A program made the translations under genes and the position numbers. Under the pieces are notes generated by a model. The model saw only the letters and a program-made list of their open reading frames with translations, was not told the DNA's origin and did no database searches. Below, in pieces: positions 19,589 to 31,205 of a DNA stretch of 64,000 nt (its first letter is position 1; each line of letters opens with the position of its first letter). This DNA is from Candidatus Methylopumilus universalis (GTDB lineage Bacteria; Pseudomonadota; Gammaproteobacteria; Burkholderiales; Methylophilaceae): assembly GCA_945883335.1 (NCBI GenBank), contig CAMCXI010000001.1, positions 308,213-372,212 of the forward strand, given 5' to 3'.

Positions 19589-20869
19589 TTAGCCGAGATC
19601 GATTTCTTCATTCAACGGCATCAAGCGAACACTTTTTACAATCTTATCTTGTGTTTGCATAATCTCTAAGGCGCAATCACCAATCCGAATGCTCGTGCCT
19701 GGTTCGGGGATGTCTTCGAAATGCTCTAGTATCAAGCCATTTAATGTTCTTGGGCCATCGATTGGCAAATTAAGTCCCAGTTTTTTGTTCAGATCACGCA
19801 ACGAACAGCTGCCGTCCACCACCCAAGTGCCGTCTTCTTCTTGATGGAAGGTATTAGCGCGTAATGGCGATTGAGTCGTGAAGTCGCCAATAATTTCTTC
19901 CAAAATATCTTCGAGTGTCACCAAGCCTTTGAGTTCACCGTATTCATCTACGACCAAAGCCATCCGCTGGTGATGCTCTTGGAATTGTTGAATTTGCGTG
20001 TAAAGCGGCGTGCCGGATGGAATGAAATAAGGCTCGCTAATGACTTCGCGCAAGCCTTCAATGGTCAGCTCGCCATTACGAAGTTGATTAATCACTTTAC
20101 GAATATGGATGATGCCCACAACCTCTTCTTCGGGGCCTTCTTTCACTAAAAGGCGCGTATGGTTGCTGGATGAGATTTGCTGAATGAGTTCTTCAAATGG
20201 GGTATCGAGATCAATATCTTCAATCTGCGTATGAGCAGTCATCACGTCATCGACGGTAGCGTTTTCCAAATCAAATAAGTTAAGCAAGATTGCGCGATTT
20301 TTTTGCGGAATATAATGCCCTGAATCGGTAACAATACTTCTTAGCTCCTCAGTGGTAATGGCTTGCGTCACTTCAGAAAAATTAACTTTAATGCGAAATA
20401 GCTTAAGCAAGCCTGTGACGAATAGATTTGTAAACCAAATGGCTGGATAAAGTATTTTTGTAAGGGGGTATAGAACGTAGCTGTAAGCAAAAGCTAATTT
20501 CTCGGCGTGGGCTGCTGCAACTACTTTTGGGGTGATTTCACCAAAAATTAAAATGATAAATGTGACTGCAATGGTACCAACAATAAGACCGGTGTTGCCC
20601 TCACCAAGCATCTGCATACTAATGTCGTCACTAATCGTTGCAATAGCTACCGCAGCAAAGGTATTTCCAAGCAAAATCGCACCAAGAAGATGATCGGTTT
20701 TTTTTAGAAGCGCCTGTGCTAATTTAGCCCCGCGATGACCATCGTTCGCGAGATGGCGCAAACGGTATCGATTAAGGGTCATCAGGCTGGTTTCGGCGCT
20801 TGAGAAAAACGCCGATAGTCCAAGTAGCAATCCTAGTACGATGAATTGCAAATGTAAGGGGATGTCCAA
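19589..20869 (-). CDS. CNNM/CBS-domain membrane protein (HlyC/CorC family)
   Basis: A 426-residue inner-membrane protein. The N-terminal half is a CNNM (DUF21) domain with several hydrophobic segments and the motif FFSSAETSLMTLNRYRLRHL. A CBS pair follows (VDDVMTAHTQIEDIDLD; ALVVDEYGELKGLVTLEDILEEIIGDF) and the C-terminus is the CorC/HlyC accessory domain (DGSCSLRDLNKKLGL). Such proteins are implicated in Mg/Co efflux or ion homeostasis; the specific ion is unknown. The gene lies downstream of secF with a 54-bp gap. Confidence 0.85.
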   Translation of the reverse strand: MDIPLHLQFIVLGLLLGLSAFFSSAETSLMTLNRYRLRHLANDGHRGAKLAQALLKKTDHLLGAILLGNTFAAVAIATISDDISMQMLGEGNTGLIVGTIAVTFIILIFGEITPKVVAAAHAEKLAFAYSYVLYPLTKILYPAIWFTNLFVTGLLKLFRIKVNFSEVTQAITTEELRSIVTDSGHYIPQKNRAILLNLFDLENATVDDVMTAHTQIEDIDLDTPFEELIQQISSSNHTRLLVKEGPEEEVVGIIHIRKVINQLRNGELTIEGLREVISEPYFIPSGTPLYTQIQQFQEHHQRMALVVDEYGELKGLVTLEDILEEIIGDFTTQSPLRANTFHQEEDGTWVVDGSCSLRDLNKKLGLNLPIDGPRTLNGLILEHFEDIPEPGTSIRIGDCALEIMQTQDKIVKSVRLMPLNEEIDLG

Positions 20870-20923
20870 AATAAATCGCTATTGAATAGAATAGTTTAGT
20901 TTCTACGCTTTAGCCTTTAGTTG

Positions 20924-21859
20924 TCAAGGCATCTCGTCGATGGGTTCTTTCTTTTCAGCACCAGTAATTAAGTTCTCGCGAGAAACACCCAAATACAAGG
21001 CAATCGGGCAAGCCACTAATACTGAAGAATAGATGCCAAATAAAATCCCGATGGTCAGCGCCAATGAGAAGTTATGGAGTGTTTCGCCGCCGAATAGCAA
21101 CATAGAAAGCACCATTAATTGCGTACAGAAGTGGGTGATGAAGGTACGTGACATCGTACGGGTAATCGCATTGTCAATGATAGTCACAACAGTTGCTTTA
21201 CGCATTTTTCTGAAGTTCTCACGCACTCGGTCAAACACCACCACAGATTCATTCACAGAGTAACCTAACACCGCCAAAATCGCTGCAAGTACAGTGAGGT
21301 TGAATTCCCATTGAAAGAATGCGAAGAAGCCCAAAATAATAATCACGTCGTGCATATTCGCAACAATTGCAGCAACCGCAAAGCGCCATTCGAAGCGCAA
21401 GGCTAAGTAAGCCATGATGCCGATAGATACGAGCAATAAAGCCAATGCGCCGTTTTCGTATAGTTCTTGCCCCACTTGGGCGCCCACAGTTTCAACACGG
21501 CGCATTTCAACTGAGCTGTCTTCTTTTTTTAACGCAGATAGTACTTGTTCGGAAAGCTGTGCTGATGTGACACCTTTTTTAAGTGGCAAGCGAATCATCA
21601 CGTCATGGCTAGAGCCAAAGTTTTGAACCGTCGCTTCATTAAGAGCAATACTATCGACTGCGTGGCGAACTTTAACAAGGTCAGCCGATTGCGGATAGCT
21701 GACTTCAACCACGGTGCCGCCTGTGAAGTCGACCCCTAGATTCAAGCCTTTAGTTGCAAGAAAAAGCACTGCAAATAAAAAGGTAATCAATGAAATGGCG
21801 GTGGTCAGACGACCATAGCTCATAAACGGGATGTCTTTTTTAATCTTGAAAATTTCCAT
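20924..21859 (-). CDS. secF: Protein translocase subunit SecF
   Basis: Inner-membrane partner of SecD in the SecDF complex, which uses proton motive force to assist late export. The 311 residues show the first transmembrane segment followed by LGVDFTGGTVVEV, a periplasmic domain, and five further membrane segments with YSVNESVVVFDRVREN, the conserved Asp-containing block. Normal length. It lies 54 bp after secD. Confidence 0.97.
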   Translation of the reverse strand: MEIFKIKKDIPFMSYGRLTTAISLITFLFAVLFLATKGLNLGVDFTGGTVVEVSYPQSADLVKVRHAVDSIALNEATVQNFGSSHDVMIRLPLKKGVTSAQLSEQVLSALKKEDSSVEMRRVETVGAQVGQELYENGALALLLVSIGIMAYLALRFEWRFAVAAIVANMHDVIIILGFFAFFQWEFNLTVLAAILAVLGYSVNESVVVFDRVRENFRKMRKATVVTIIDNAITRTMSRTFITHFCTQLMVLSMLLFGGETLHNFSLALTIGILFGIYSSVLVACPIALYLGVSRENLITGAEKKEPIDEMP

Positions 21860-21913
21860 ATTCTTTACTCTTAATCAGCGTTTATTTGAATATTATTTTT
21901 TTAGCACTAGGCA

Positions 21914-23731
21914 TTAACCAATGGCCAGTTTATTAATTTTGCGACGGTAGCCATAGACCAAGTTCACAATCGCACGTGAAACGACAACAGCGCTAAACAT
22001 TGAAGTCAAAATGCCCAAGACGTGAACCACAGCAAAACCCTTAACAGGGCCAGAGCCAAACATAAATAATGCTAAGCCCGCAATCATGGTCGTGACGTTT
22101 GAATCTAAAATCGTATCGAATGCACGGTCGTAACCCGCATGGATAGATGCTTGTGCTGAGTTGCCACTTCGTAGCTCTTCACGAATACGTTCGTTAATCA
22201 ATACGTTCGCATCAATCGCCATCCCCAGTGTCAGCGCAATCGCAGCTAAGCCAGGCAATGTGAGTGTTGCTTGTAGCATCGAGAGGGTCGCTAATAACAG
22301 TAGCAAGTTGATGCCAAGCGCGACTACTGAAATGCCACCAAACATGACATAGTAAATAATCATAAATACTGCAATGGCAGCAAAGCCCCAAAGGGTTGAA
22401 TGCATGCCGCGTTTAATGTTTTCTTCACCCATGCTAGGGCCAACGGTACGTTCTTCGATAATGTCCATTGGTGCAGCAAGCGCACCAGCACGAAGTAGCA
22501 ATGAAATGTCTGTGGCTTCTTGCGTATTGTTCATGCCTGAAATTTGTACGCGACCGCCGCCAATTTCTTCATTAATCACTGGTGCGGTAATCACTTCCGC
22601 TTGGCCTTTTTCAATCAATAAAATCGCCATGCGTTTACCGACGTTATCTTTAGTCACTTGTCTAAAAATGCGTGCGCCACGACCATCCAGCGTCACGTTG
22701 ACGGTTGATCGACCGCTTTGTTGGTCAGCGCCAGGGCCTGCATCGGTAATGTATTCGCCAGTGAGCTCAACCTTCTTTTTCACTAGGATAGGTTGGCCGT
22801 TACGATCCATAAAAAATTCGTCACCGAACGGTGTTTGGCCTTTACTGGCCTGCTCTAGGGTTGTTGGATCGCTTTTTTCCTCATCAACCAAACGAATTTC
22901 GAGTGTTGCAGTGCGACCTAGAATTTCTTTGGCTTTAGCCGTGTCTTGCACACCAGGGAGTTGAACCACAACTCGGTCCAAGCCTTGTTGTTGAATGATA
23001 GGCTCAGCAACACCAAGTTCGTTAATTCGATTATGGAGTGTTTGAATATTTTGTTTAAGCGCAAACTCTTGAATGCGTTTTTGCGCTTCTAAGTTCAAAG
23101 TGGCCGTGAGCGTCTCATTAGTTTCTTTGAGAGTTAAGTCAGGAAATTCATTGCTAATAATTTTTTGTGCTTTTGCGAGTTCTTTTGCATCGCTAAATTT
23201 GATTTGTATGCTTTGCTCATCACGAACGACGCCGGAATATGAAATACGCTCTTTGCGAAGGGAAGCGCGGAAATCGCCAACATAACGGTCAGCCGCTTTA
23301 TCTAAAGCCGCTTTCATATCCACTTGAAGTAAGAAATGCACGCCACCACGTAAGTCCAAACCCAAGTACATCGGACGCGCATGGATATTGGTTAGCCAGC
23401 TTGGTGAGCGTGAAATTAAATTCAGCGCGATGACATAATCTTTGCCTAAATTATTTTTCAATACATCTTTTGCTTTGATTTGCGTATCAGCATCAGAGAA
23501 TCTTACTTTCACCCCTGTTGAGTCCATAAAAATAGCATCAATTTTGATGTTCTCTTGTTTAAGCGTATCTTCAATCTTGCCCAAAAGTGAGGGATCCAAT
23601 TTTGTAGTTGCTTTAGCAGTAGTAATTTGTACCGCCGGAGACTCACCAAAAATATTGGGCATAGAGTAAACAAGGCCTAATAAAAGGACTGTTAAAACTA
23701 AGATGTATTTCCACAATGGATAACGATTCAT
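21914..23731 (-). CDS. secD: Protein translocase subunit SecD
   Basis: Larger subunit of the SecDF export motor. The protein starts MNRYPLWKYILVLTVLLLG (membrane segment) and contains LGLDLRGGVHFLLQVD, the P1 head region, and a C-terminal membrane part with LGMAIDANVLINERIREELR. An upstream in-frame start at 23776 would add 15 residues with no family support, so ATG 23731 is used (605 residues). It lies between yajC and secF in the conserved tgt-yajC-secD-secF order. Confidence 0.96.
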   Translation of the reverse strand: MNRYPLWKYILVLTVLLLGLVYSMPNIFGESPAVQITTAKATTKLDPSLLGKIEDTLKQENIKIDAIFMDSTGVKVRFSDADTQIKAKDVLKNNLGKDYVIALNLISRSPSWLTNIHARPMYLGLDLRGGVHFLLQVDMKAALDKAADRYVGDFRASLRKERISYSGVVRDEQSIQIKFSDAKELAKAQKIISNEFPDLTLKETNETLTATLNLEAQKRIQEFALKQNIQTLHNRINELGVAEPIIQQQGLDRVVVQLPGVQDTAKAKEILGRTATLEIRLVDEEKSDPTTLEQASKGQTPFGDEFFMDRNGQPILVKKKVELTGEYITDAGPGADQQSGRSTVNVTLDGRGARIFRQVTKDNVGKRMAILLIEKGQAEVITAPVINEEIGGGRVQISGMNNTQEATDISLLLRAGALAAPMDIIEERTVGPSMGEENIKRGMHSTLWGFAAIAVFMIIYYVMFGGISVVALGINLLLLLATLSMLQATLTLPGLAAIALTLGMAIDANVLINERIREELRSGNSAQASIHAGYDRAFDTILDSNVTTMIAGLALFMFGSGPVKGFAVVHVLGILTSMFSAVVVSRAIVNLVYGYRRKINKLAIG

Positions 23732-23822
23732 AATGCGGCTCACGTTTGGCTCTGAATATAGGCTTGTATCAAACAAGCCTATGGTGTTGGATTAAGATTA
23801 AATGATGACAGCGCTTTACTTC

Positions 23823-24140
23823 TTATATGGATTTAATAGTGCCTTTATCTAACTGCGCTTGAATTGCTGATTTTTGAACGTTGATCACAATAGTTGCAGC
23901 AATTTCAAGGCTAATAACTTCATCACCTACTTTGGTGACTTTGCCAAGAATACCGCTGGATGTAACAACTTCATCGCCAACTTTTAATGCTTGAATCATT
24001 GCGCGTTGCTCTTTTGCTTGTTTCATTTGCGGACGAATCAACATGAAATAAAACAACACGAAAATAACCACCATTGGCACAAAGCTTGTCCAGTCTGATG
24101 AGGCGGTGCCAGTAGCAGCGTATGCAGAACTAATAAACAT
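23823..24140 (-). CDS. yajC: Sec translocase accessory protein YajC
   Basis: Small single-pass membrane protein associated with SecDF. After a short N-terminal segment ending AYAATG, a hydrophobic helix and VLFYFMLIRPQMKQAKEQRAMIQALKVGDEVVTSSGI follow, the diagnostic YajC block. ATG 24140 lies behind GAAAGG; an upstream start at 24179 is unlikely. About 105 residues. Confidence 0.95.
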   Translation of the reverse strand: MFISSAYAATGTASSDWTSFVPMVVIFVLFYFMLIRPQMKQAKEQRAMIQALKVGDEVVTSSGILGKVTKVGDEVISLEIAATIVINVQKSAIQAQLDKGTIKSI

Positions 24141-24236
24141 GAGATAAAGCCTTTCTTTAAGTGATGCTTGAATCGTCAAGCTTGAAACAAATATTTAACC
24201 CAGAAATTTTATCATAGAGTAGCAATGGCCACCTAC

Positions 24237-25385
<1,149 letters not shown>

Positions 25386-25409
25386 TCAAAACGCGATACT
25401 ATCATAGTC

Positions 25410-25433
25410 AGCCATGCTCTATTTAGCATGGCT
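25410..25433. promoter_or_regulatory. Inverted repeat between divergent tgt and pssA
   Basis: AGCCATGC, eight spacer bases, GCATGGCT: a perfect 8-bp inverted repeat in the 110-bp region between the two divergent start codons. There is no T-tract, so an operator is as likely as a hairpin. Function inferred from position only. Confidence 0.35.
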
Positions 25434-25473
25434 TTGATATACTAGAGAAAATTTACTATTGGAAACCACCAAC

Positions 25474-26286
25474 ATGGCTGAAGTTACTCCACGTCCTCGT
25501 CGTAAAAGAAACGCATCAGAACCAAGTTTGCGTGAGCGCGGCATTTATCTTTTGCCTAATTTGTTTACCACTGCTGCTTTATTTGCCGGCTTCTACGCTA
25601 TTGTACAAGCCATGAACGGCAAGTATGAACACTCTGCCGTGGCGATTTTTATTGCAATGGTGATGGATGGTTTAGATGGACGAGTGGCTCGTATGACTAA
25701 TACGCAAAGTGCGTTTGGTGCGGAATACGATAGTTTGTCCGATATGGTTTCATTTGGCGTTGCACCAGCATTAGTGGTTTATGTTTGGGCATTGAAACCT
25801 ATGGGCAAGTTGGGCTGGATTGCGGCATTTATTTATTGTGCAAGCGCAGCTTTGCGTTTGGCTAGGTTTAACACCAAGCTAGGGTCGGCGGATAAGCGTT
25901 ATTTCCAAGGTTTACCTAGTCCGGCCGCCGCGGCATTATTGGCTGGTTTGGTTTGGGTAGCGTTTGATAATGATATTCCTGGTGATTTTGTTTTTTATCC
26001 ATGGTTTAAGATGAAATGGATTGCTTGGTCTGTGACTTTATTTGCAGGATTGTCGATGGTGACAGACTTGCGTTTCTACAGCGGTAAAGAGATTAACCTT
26101 AAAAATAGTGTGCCGTTTGTTGTCGTTCTTATGATTGTATTGGCGTTTGTATTGATTTCTTACAGCCCGCCTGAAGTATTGTTCTTTGTGGCCTTGGTAT
26201 ATGGTTTCTCTGGCTATGGGTTATGGTTGATGCATCTTTCAAAGCGTGAAAAATCGACGACTGAACAGCTAGAAAACTTACCTTAA
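25474..26286 (+). CDS. pssA: CDP-diacylglycerol-serine O-phosphatidyltransferase
   Basis: Inner-membrane enzyme making phosphatidylserine, precursor of phosphatidylethanolamine. The CDP-alcohol phosphotransferase motif is present as DGLDGRVARMTNTQSAFG followed by EYDSLSDMVSFG (D-G-x2-A-R...G-x3-D-x3-D type). About eight hydrophobic segments follow. ATG 25474 (MAEVTPRPRR) is used; an upstream TTG at 25459 adds five residues. This is the PssA type found in Gram-positives and many beta/alphaproteobacteria, not the peripheral E. coli type. About 270 residues. Confidence 0.93.
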   Translation: MAEVTPRPRRKRNASEPSLRERGIYLLPNLFTTAALFAGFYAIVQAMNGKYEHSAVAIFIAMVMDGLDGRVARMTNTQSAFGAEYDSLSDMVSFGVAPALVVYVWALKPMGKLGWIAAFIYCASAALRLARFNTKLGSADKRYFQGLPSPAAAALLAGLVWVAFDNDIPGDFVFYPWFKMKWIAWSVTLFAGLSMVTDLRFYSGKEINLKNSVPFVVVLMIVLAFVLISYSPPEVLFFVALVYGFSGYGLWLMHLSKREKSTTEQLENLP

Positions 26287-26547
26287 AGCTTATCGCCTTA
26301 ATAAATTTAATTGTCGTAAGCTAGATAAAAAAGCATGATATTATTTCGTTATGTTATTAAACAGTTACACATCAGCTTGTTCAAATTCCAGTCATTGCTT
26401 GGCTGGTCCTTTACTTCGTCTAGCGCTACTGCCTTAGGCAGTATACTTACGCACACCTCATATTTAGATTTGCCACGCCGTTATGACAAACGCATAGCGG
26501 GTATTGCTATAAAAAATTAGCTATAGAAATTTAGACGGAAAAATAAA

Positions 26548-28089
26548 ATGACAACCAATAATCAGTTAATCATATTTGATACAACCTTGCGTGATGGCGA
26601 ACAAAGCCCAGGCGCAGCAATGACAAAAGAAGAAAAGGTGCGTATTGCGCGCCAACTTGAAAAGTTGGGCGTGAACGTGATCGAAGCAGGTTTTGCAGCT
26701 GCAAGTCCTGGAGATTTTGACGCAATTCATGCAGTGGCTGAAATCATTAAAGAGTCTACTGTCTGTTCATTGGCGCGTGCGAATGAGAATGATATTCGCC
26801 GTGCTGGTGAAGCGATTAAACCGGCGAATAAAGGTCGTATTCATACCTTTATTGCAACATCACCCATCCACATGGAAAACAAATTGCGCATGACACCAGA
26901 GCAAGTATTGGCGCGTGCGGTGCAGGCTGTGAAATGGGCATTGGAATATACAGACGACGTTGAGTTTTCTGCTGAAGATGCTGTGCGCTCAGATATGGAC
27001 TTTTTGGTGCAAGTGTTCGATGCGGTAATTGAAGCCGGCGCTAAAACGATTAACGTGCCAGATACTGTTGGATATTCAATCCCAGCCCTTTGGGGAGAGC
27101 GTATGCAGCAGTTAATTGCTCGCGTAAAAAATTCTGACAAAGTGGTGTGGTCAACCCACTGTCATAACGACTTGGGCATGGCAGTAGCCAATTCCTTAGC
27201 CGCGGTCATGGGCGGAGCCCGTCAAGTGGAATGTACGGTTAATGGTTTGGGTGAACGCGCAGGCAATGCCAGCCTTGAAGAAGTGGTGATGGCGGTGCGC
27301 ACACGACGTGACGTGTTTAATTTAGAAACATCCATTGATACGACGCAAATCGTACCAACATCTAAATTGGTTTCGACGATTACTGGTTATCCAGTTCAAC
27401 CAAATAAAGCTGTAGTTGGCGCCAATGCTTTTGCCCACGAGAGCGGCATTCACCAAGATGGTGTTTTGAAATTCCGTGAAACTTACGAAATTATGCGTGC
27501 TGAAGATGTGGGTTGGAACGCAAATAAATTAACCTTGGGTAAGTTGTCTGGGCGCAATGCTTTCCGTTCGCGCTTGGATGAGTTAGGCATTGCTTTAGAT
27601 GGCGAAGAAGCCTTGAATGCAGCTTTCGCCCGCTTTAAAACCTTGGCAGATAAAAAGTCTGAAATCTTTGATGAAGACATCCAAGCCTTGGTGAGCGATG
27701 ATTTTGTGAGCGACGATACTGAGTATTTCAAGTTAGCTTATTTACAAGTGTGCTCACAAACCGGCGAAACGCCACATGCTGTGGTGGCTGTGCTTGATAG
27801 CGGTGCAGAGAAACGTGCGGAAGCCGATGGTGGCGGCCCTGTGGATGCTGCTTTCAAAGCCATAGAGAAGATTGTAAATAGCGGCGCTGAGTTGCTTTTG
27901 TATTCAGTGAACAACATTACCAGCGGTACGGATGCACAAGGTGAGGTGACAGTGCGTCTTGCTAAAGGCGGCCGCATTGTGAATGGACAAGGCGCTGATA
28001 CGGATATTGTGATTGCTTCAGTAAAAGCCTACTTGAATGGTTTGAATAAGCTTCACTCCAAATCAGAACGGGCACATCCGCAGATTTAA
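26548..28089 (+). CDS. leuA: 2-isopropylmalate synthase
   Basis: First committed enzyme of leucine synthesis, condensing acetyl-CoA with 2-oxoisovalerate. The 513 residues begin with the TIM-barrel block [14 protein letters not shown], contain [18 protein letters not shown] with metal-binding His residues and [18 protein letters not shown], and end in a regulatory LeuA dimer domain for leucine feedback. The 260 bp upstream carry no leader peptide with a run of Leu codons that I can see. A terminator follows. Confidence 0.98.
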   Translation: MTTNNQLIIFDTTLRDGEQSPGAAMTKEEKVRIARQLEKLGVNVIEAGFAAASPGDFDAIHAVAEIIKESTVCSLARANENDIRRAGEAIKPANKGRIHTFIATSPIHMENKLRMTPEQVLARAVQAVKWALEYTDDVEFSAEDAVRSDMDFLVQVFDAVIEAGAKTINVPDTVGYSIPALWGERMQQLIARVKNSDKVVWSTHCHNDLGMAVANSLAAVMGGARQVECTVNGLGERAGNASLEEVVMAVRTRRDVFNLETSIDTTQIVPTSKLVSTITGYPVQPNKAVVGANAFAHESGIHQDGVLKFRETYEIMRAEDVGWNANKLTLGKLSGRNAFRSRLDELGIALDGEEALNAAFARFKTLADKKSEIFDEDIQALVSDDFVSDDTEYFKLAYLQVCSQTGETPHAVVAVLDSGAEKRAEADGGGPVDAAFKAIEKIVNSGAELLLYSVNNITSGTDAQGEVTVRLAKGGRIVNGQGADTDIVIASVKAYLNGLNKLHSKSERAHPQI

Positions 28090-28124
28090 TGGCCTTTAAT
28101 TTAAAGGCATAATTATTTAAAGAT

Positions 28125-28153
28125 AAAGCCCCCAAGCACTCGGGGGCTTTTTT
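28125..28153 (+). terminator. Terminator after leuA
   Basis: The arms AAAGCCCCC and GGGGGCTTT flank an eight-base loop and are followed by T residues, 35 bp after the leuA stop. Confidence 0.88.
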
Positions 28154-28170
28154 CATCAAGGGAGTTGGCA

Positions 28171-28836
28171 TTGGATTTAGCAATTTTTGATTTGGATAAT
28201 ACGCTTTTGGCAGGTGATAGCGATTATCAATGGGGTGAGTTTTTAATTGATATCGGCGTGGTAGATCGTGCTGCGCATGCCAGCATTAACGACCAGTTTT
28301 ATGCTGATTACAAATTAGGTAAGCTTGATATCAATGCCTTCTTAGAGTTCCAGCTTAAACCTTTAAGCAAAAATCCAAGAGCACAGCTAGATGCTTGGCA
28401 CCTGCAATTTATGCAAGCCAAAATTCAGCCGATGATGACTGAAAAATCTCGCGCCTTGGTTGAAAAACATCGCGCCAATGGCGATGTGCTTTTAATTATT
28501 ACCGCGACGAATAGCTTTGTGACGGGTCCGATTGCCACCGCTTTTGGCATTCCAAATTTAATCGGTACTGTGCCTGAAGAAGTGAATGGTGAATTTACGG
28601 GTAAGGTAGTTGGTACGCCGAGCTTTCAGCAAGGCAAGATCACGCGCTTAAATGAGTGGCTTGCTGAGCGTGACCAGACTTTAAAAGACTTTGGTACAAC
28701 TTGGTTTTATAGTGATTCACATAATGATTTGCCATTAATGAAGCAGGTGGATAAGCCTGTGGCTGTGAATCCAGACCCTGTGCTCGAGGCTTATGCTAAA
28801 GATCAAGACTGGCCGATTATCAGTTTGCGTAGCTAA
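28171..28836 (+). CDS. HAD-IB family phosphatase (SerB-like)
   Basis: A ~221-residue HAD hydrolase. The nucleophile motif I is DLAIFDLDNTLLAGD near the N-terminus, motif II is the Thr in LLIITATNS, and motif IV is YSDSHNDLPLM. The alpha-helical cap between motifs I and II is of the HAD-IB class, as in phosphoserine phosphatase-like enzymes. Starts are all TTG: 28165 or 28171. The latter leaves a better spacing from GGGAG and is used here. Substrate unknown; serine, histidinol phosphate or others are possible. Confidence 0.8.
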   Translation: MDLAIFDLDNTLLAGDSDYQWGEFLIDIGVVDRAAHASINDQFYADYKLGKLDINAFLEFQLKPLSKNPRAQLDAWHLQFMQAKIQPMMTEKSRALVEKHRANGDVLLIITATNSFVTGPIATAFGIPNLIGTVPEEVNGEFTGKVVGTPSFQQGKITRLNEWLAERDQTLKDFGTTWFYSDSHNDLPLMKQVDKPVAVNPDPVLEAYAKDQDWPIISLRS

Positions 28837-28842
28837 TGAGGT

Positions 28843-29646
28843 CTAGCGACCAAGCAATATTTCAAGCACAAACTTACTGCCTACATAAGCAAGTAGTAAT
28901 GCTGCAAATCCTGTGAGCGTCCAACGGATAGCGGTGCGACCACGCCAGCCATATTTTGCTCTGCCAATTAATAAGCTACCAAAAATCAGCCATGAAATAA
29001 TCGTAAAGATATTTTTGTGATTGAGTTTTAGCGCTTGATGAAAAATCTGCTCAGAAAATAACATACCACTAATTAAGGTGAAGGTGAGCAACACAAAACC
29101 CAAACTAATAATTCTGAAAAGTAATGCTTCCATCGTCATAATTGGCGGAAAATTTGGCATCTTAATGAGTGATGTTTTTTGGTGAAAACTGCGTTCAGCG
29201 GCCGCCATTAAAAGCGCATGTAATGCCGCGAAGGTAAATAAGCTGTAAGCAAGTAAGGCGATAGCAATGTGAGTGACGAAGAGCGGGTCATTTGCAAAAG
29301 CCACGATCACATTGTTATGAAAGTAGGCTTGGAGTGCCACTGTGGCAGCTGCAGGGGGTAATACAAGGGCCTGAAGGCTATGCAGGTCGTGCTTGAAGTT
29401 GGCAACCCAGTAGATTAAAACAGTCAGCCAAAAAATCAGAGAAAGCGTATTAGCAATATTAAGATTGAGGTCACCAATAAAAATATCTTGATAGAGCAGG
29501 CTTGCGTGCACGATCAGACCTACTGCGATAAAAACAGAATGTTGATTTGATTTTATTTGTGTTGATGATGAGCGCCAAAAACGAAAAGCAACAGCGCTAT
29601 ATAAAACAATCACAGACAAATAAGATAAGTAGGTTGATGCTTGCAT
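28843..29646 (-). CDS. CcsA/HemX-like cytochrome c assembly membrane protein
   Basis: A 267-residue polytopic protein with about eight hydrophobic segments and conserved His in membrane loops (FVTHIAIALLAYSLFTFAALHAL; LNHKNIFTIISWLIFGSLL). The pattern matches the YpjD/CcsA-HemX family (cytochrome C assembly PF01578), which sits divergently from ffh in many proteobacteria, as here. A role in haem handling or cytochrome maturation is inferred from the family. Confidence 0.8.
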   Translation of the reverse strand: MQASTYLSYLSVIVLYSAVAFRFWRSSSTQIKSNQHSVFIAVGLIVHASLLYQDIFIGDLNLNIANTLSLIFWLTVLIYWVANFKHDLHSLQALVLPPAAATVALQAYFHNNVIVAFANDPLFVTHIAIALLAYSLFTFAALHALLMAAAERSFHQKTSLIKMPNFPPIMTMEALLFRIISLGFVLLTFTLISGMLFSEQIFHQALKLNHKNIFTIISWLIFGSLLIGRAKYGWRGRTAIRWTLTGFAALLLAYVGSKFVLEILLGR

Positions 29647-29775
29647 AGGATGAATATCAAAGTAATGATATGAGTTAAAATGTTGATGAATGAATTTATA
29701 CTATAACATGAGCCTTCTGGCAGGTTAATGCCAAACTGGTTCAGAGTTCGAAAGAAAAATAAGGTAACCCCAAAC

Positions 29776-31128
29776 ATGTTAGAAAATTTAAGCGGGCGCT
29801 TACAGAGCGTCATCAAAAACCTGCGTGGTCAAGCGCGGCTTAGTGACGACAATATTGCCGATGCGATGCGTGAAGTCCGCATGGCGCTTCTGGAAGCTGA
29901 TGTTGCATTGCCGGTTGTTAAAGACTTTATTGCCGATGTAAAAGTCCGCGCACAAGGTCGTGAAGTGCTCGATAGCCTGACCCCAGGCCAAGCGGTGATT
30001 CAAGTGGTGCATGACGAACTCACCAAGCTAATGGGTGCGCAAAGCGCCGGCTTAAATCTTGCCGCAGTGCCACCAGCTATTATCCTGATGGCAGGTTTGC
30101 AAGGCTCAGGCAAAACTACCACCTCTGCAAAATTAGCTAAATTATTAAAAGAGCAAAAGAAAAAAGTCTTACTCGCAAGTGCGGATATTTATCGCCCTGC
30201 GGCGATTGAGCAACTAAAAACATTGGCACAGAGTTTAGAGGTTGATTGCTTCGATTCAAATGCAAAACAAAAGCCGCAAGACATTGCCCGTGATGCTTTA
30301 GCGCATGCTAAAAAGTTTTATTACGATGTATTGATATTCGATACCGCTGGCCGTTTAGGCATTGACGAAGCCATGATGGCTGAAATCAAAGATTTGCATA
30401 CCTTACTCAATCCAGTTGAAACCTTGTTTGTGGTCGATGCCATGCAAGGCCAAGACGCGGTCAATACAGCAAAAGCCTTCGGTGAAACACTGCCGCTGAC
30501 AGGTGTGGTGCTTACCAAGCTGGATGGTGACTCCCGCGGTGGTGCGGCGTTATCTGTGCGTCATGTCACCGGCAAGCCAATCAAATTTATTGGTGTCAGT
30601 GAAAAGGTCGATGGCCTAGAGCCGTTTCACCCTGAGCGGATGGCCTCACGTGTGCTTGGCATGGGTGATGTACTTTCGCTGATTGAGCAAGCGCAAAAAA
30701 ATGTCGATTTAGACGAAGCAAAAAAATTCGCAGATAAAGTGAAGTCAGGTAAGAACTTCGATTTAGAAGACTTCAAAATGCAAATGGTGCAAATGCGCAA
30801 TATGGGTGGCATGGGAGCCCTGATGGATAAGCTCCCAGCACAAATGTCTGGTGCTGCTAGTAAAATGAATAGCGAAGATGGTGATAGAGCCATTCGTCGT
30901 ATTGAAGGCATCATTAACTCCATGACGCCATTAGAACGTAAAAAACCAGAGCTGATTAAAGCAACACGTAAACGCCGTATCGCTGCTGGTGCTGGCCTTC
31001 AAGTTCAGGATGTCAATCGATTGCTGAATCAGTTTGAAGAGACGCAAAAGATGATGAAAATGTTCTCAAAAGGCGGAATGGGAAAGATGATGCGCGCCAT
31101 GCAAGGAAAATTTCCAGGTTTACGCTAG
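29776..31128 (+). CDS. ffh: Signal recognition particle protein Ffh
   Basis: GTPase that with 4.5S RNA targets nascent membrane proteins to FtsY. The 450 residues contain the N domain, G domain motifs GLQGSGKTTTSAKLA, DTAGRLGIDE and TKLDGDSRGGAAL, and the Met-rich M domain with MRNMGGMGALMDKLP and GKMMRAMQGKFPG. ATG 29776 (MLENLSGRLQ) matches the family start; an upstream in-frame start at 29728 adds 16 residues not typical of Ffh. Confidence 0.98.
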   Translation: MLENLSGRLQSVIKNLRGQARLSDDNIADAMREVRMALLEADVALPVVKDFIADVKVRAQGREVLDSLTPGQAVIQVVHDELTKLMGAQSAGLNLAAVPPAIILMAGLQGSGKTTTSAKLAKLLKEQKKKVLLASADIYRPAAIEQLKTLAQSLEVDCFDSNAKQKPQDIARDALAHAKKFYYDVLIFDTAGRLGIDEAMMAEIKDLHTLLNPVETLFVVDAMQGQDAVNTAKAFGETLPLTGVVLTKLDGDSRGGAALSVRHVTGKPIKFIGVSEKVDGLEPFHPERMASRVLGMGDVLSLIEQAQKNVDLDEAKKFADKVKSGKNFDLEDFKMQMVQMRNMGGMGALMDKLPAQMSGAASKMNSEDGDRAIRRIEGIINSMTPLERKKPELIKATRKRRIAAGAGLQVQDVNRLLNQFEETQKMMKMFSKGGMGKMMRAMQGKFPGLR

Positions 31129-31205
31129 ACTTTGATTGACGGGCAGTCATTTTTTATAGATAATTGCGACCTTTCGTTAGTTAGCTTTCTACAAGACAAC
31201 TAATC

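Noticed and set aside
22374..22964. 196-codon plus-strand ORF inside secD
   Set aside because: Antisense shadow of secD, no domain recognised.
26335..26520. 61-codon ORF upstream of leuA, considered as leader peptide
   Set aside because: No run of Leu codons, no attenuator-like hairpin, no convincing ribosome-binding site, and amino-acid composition is random-like.
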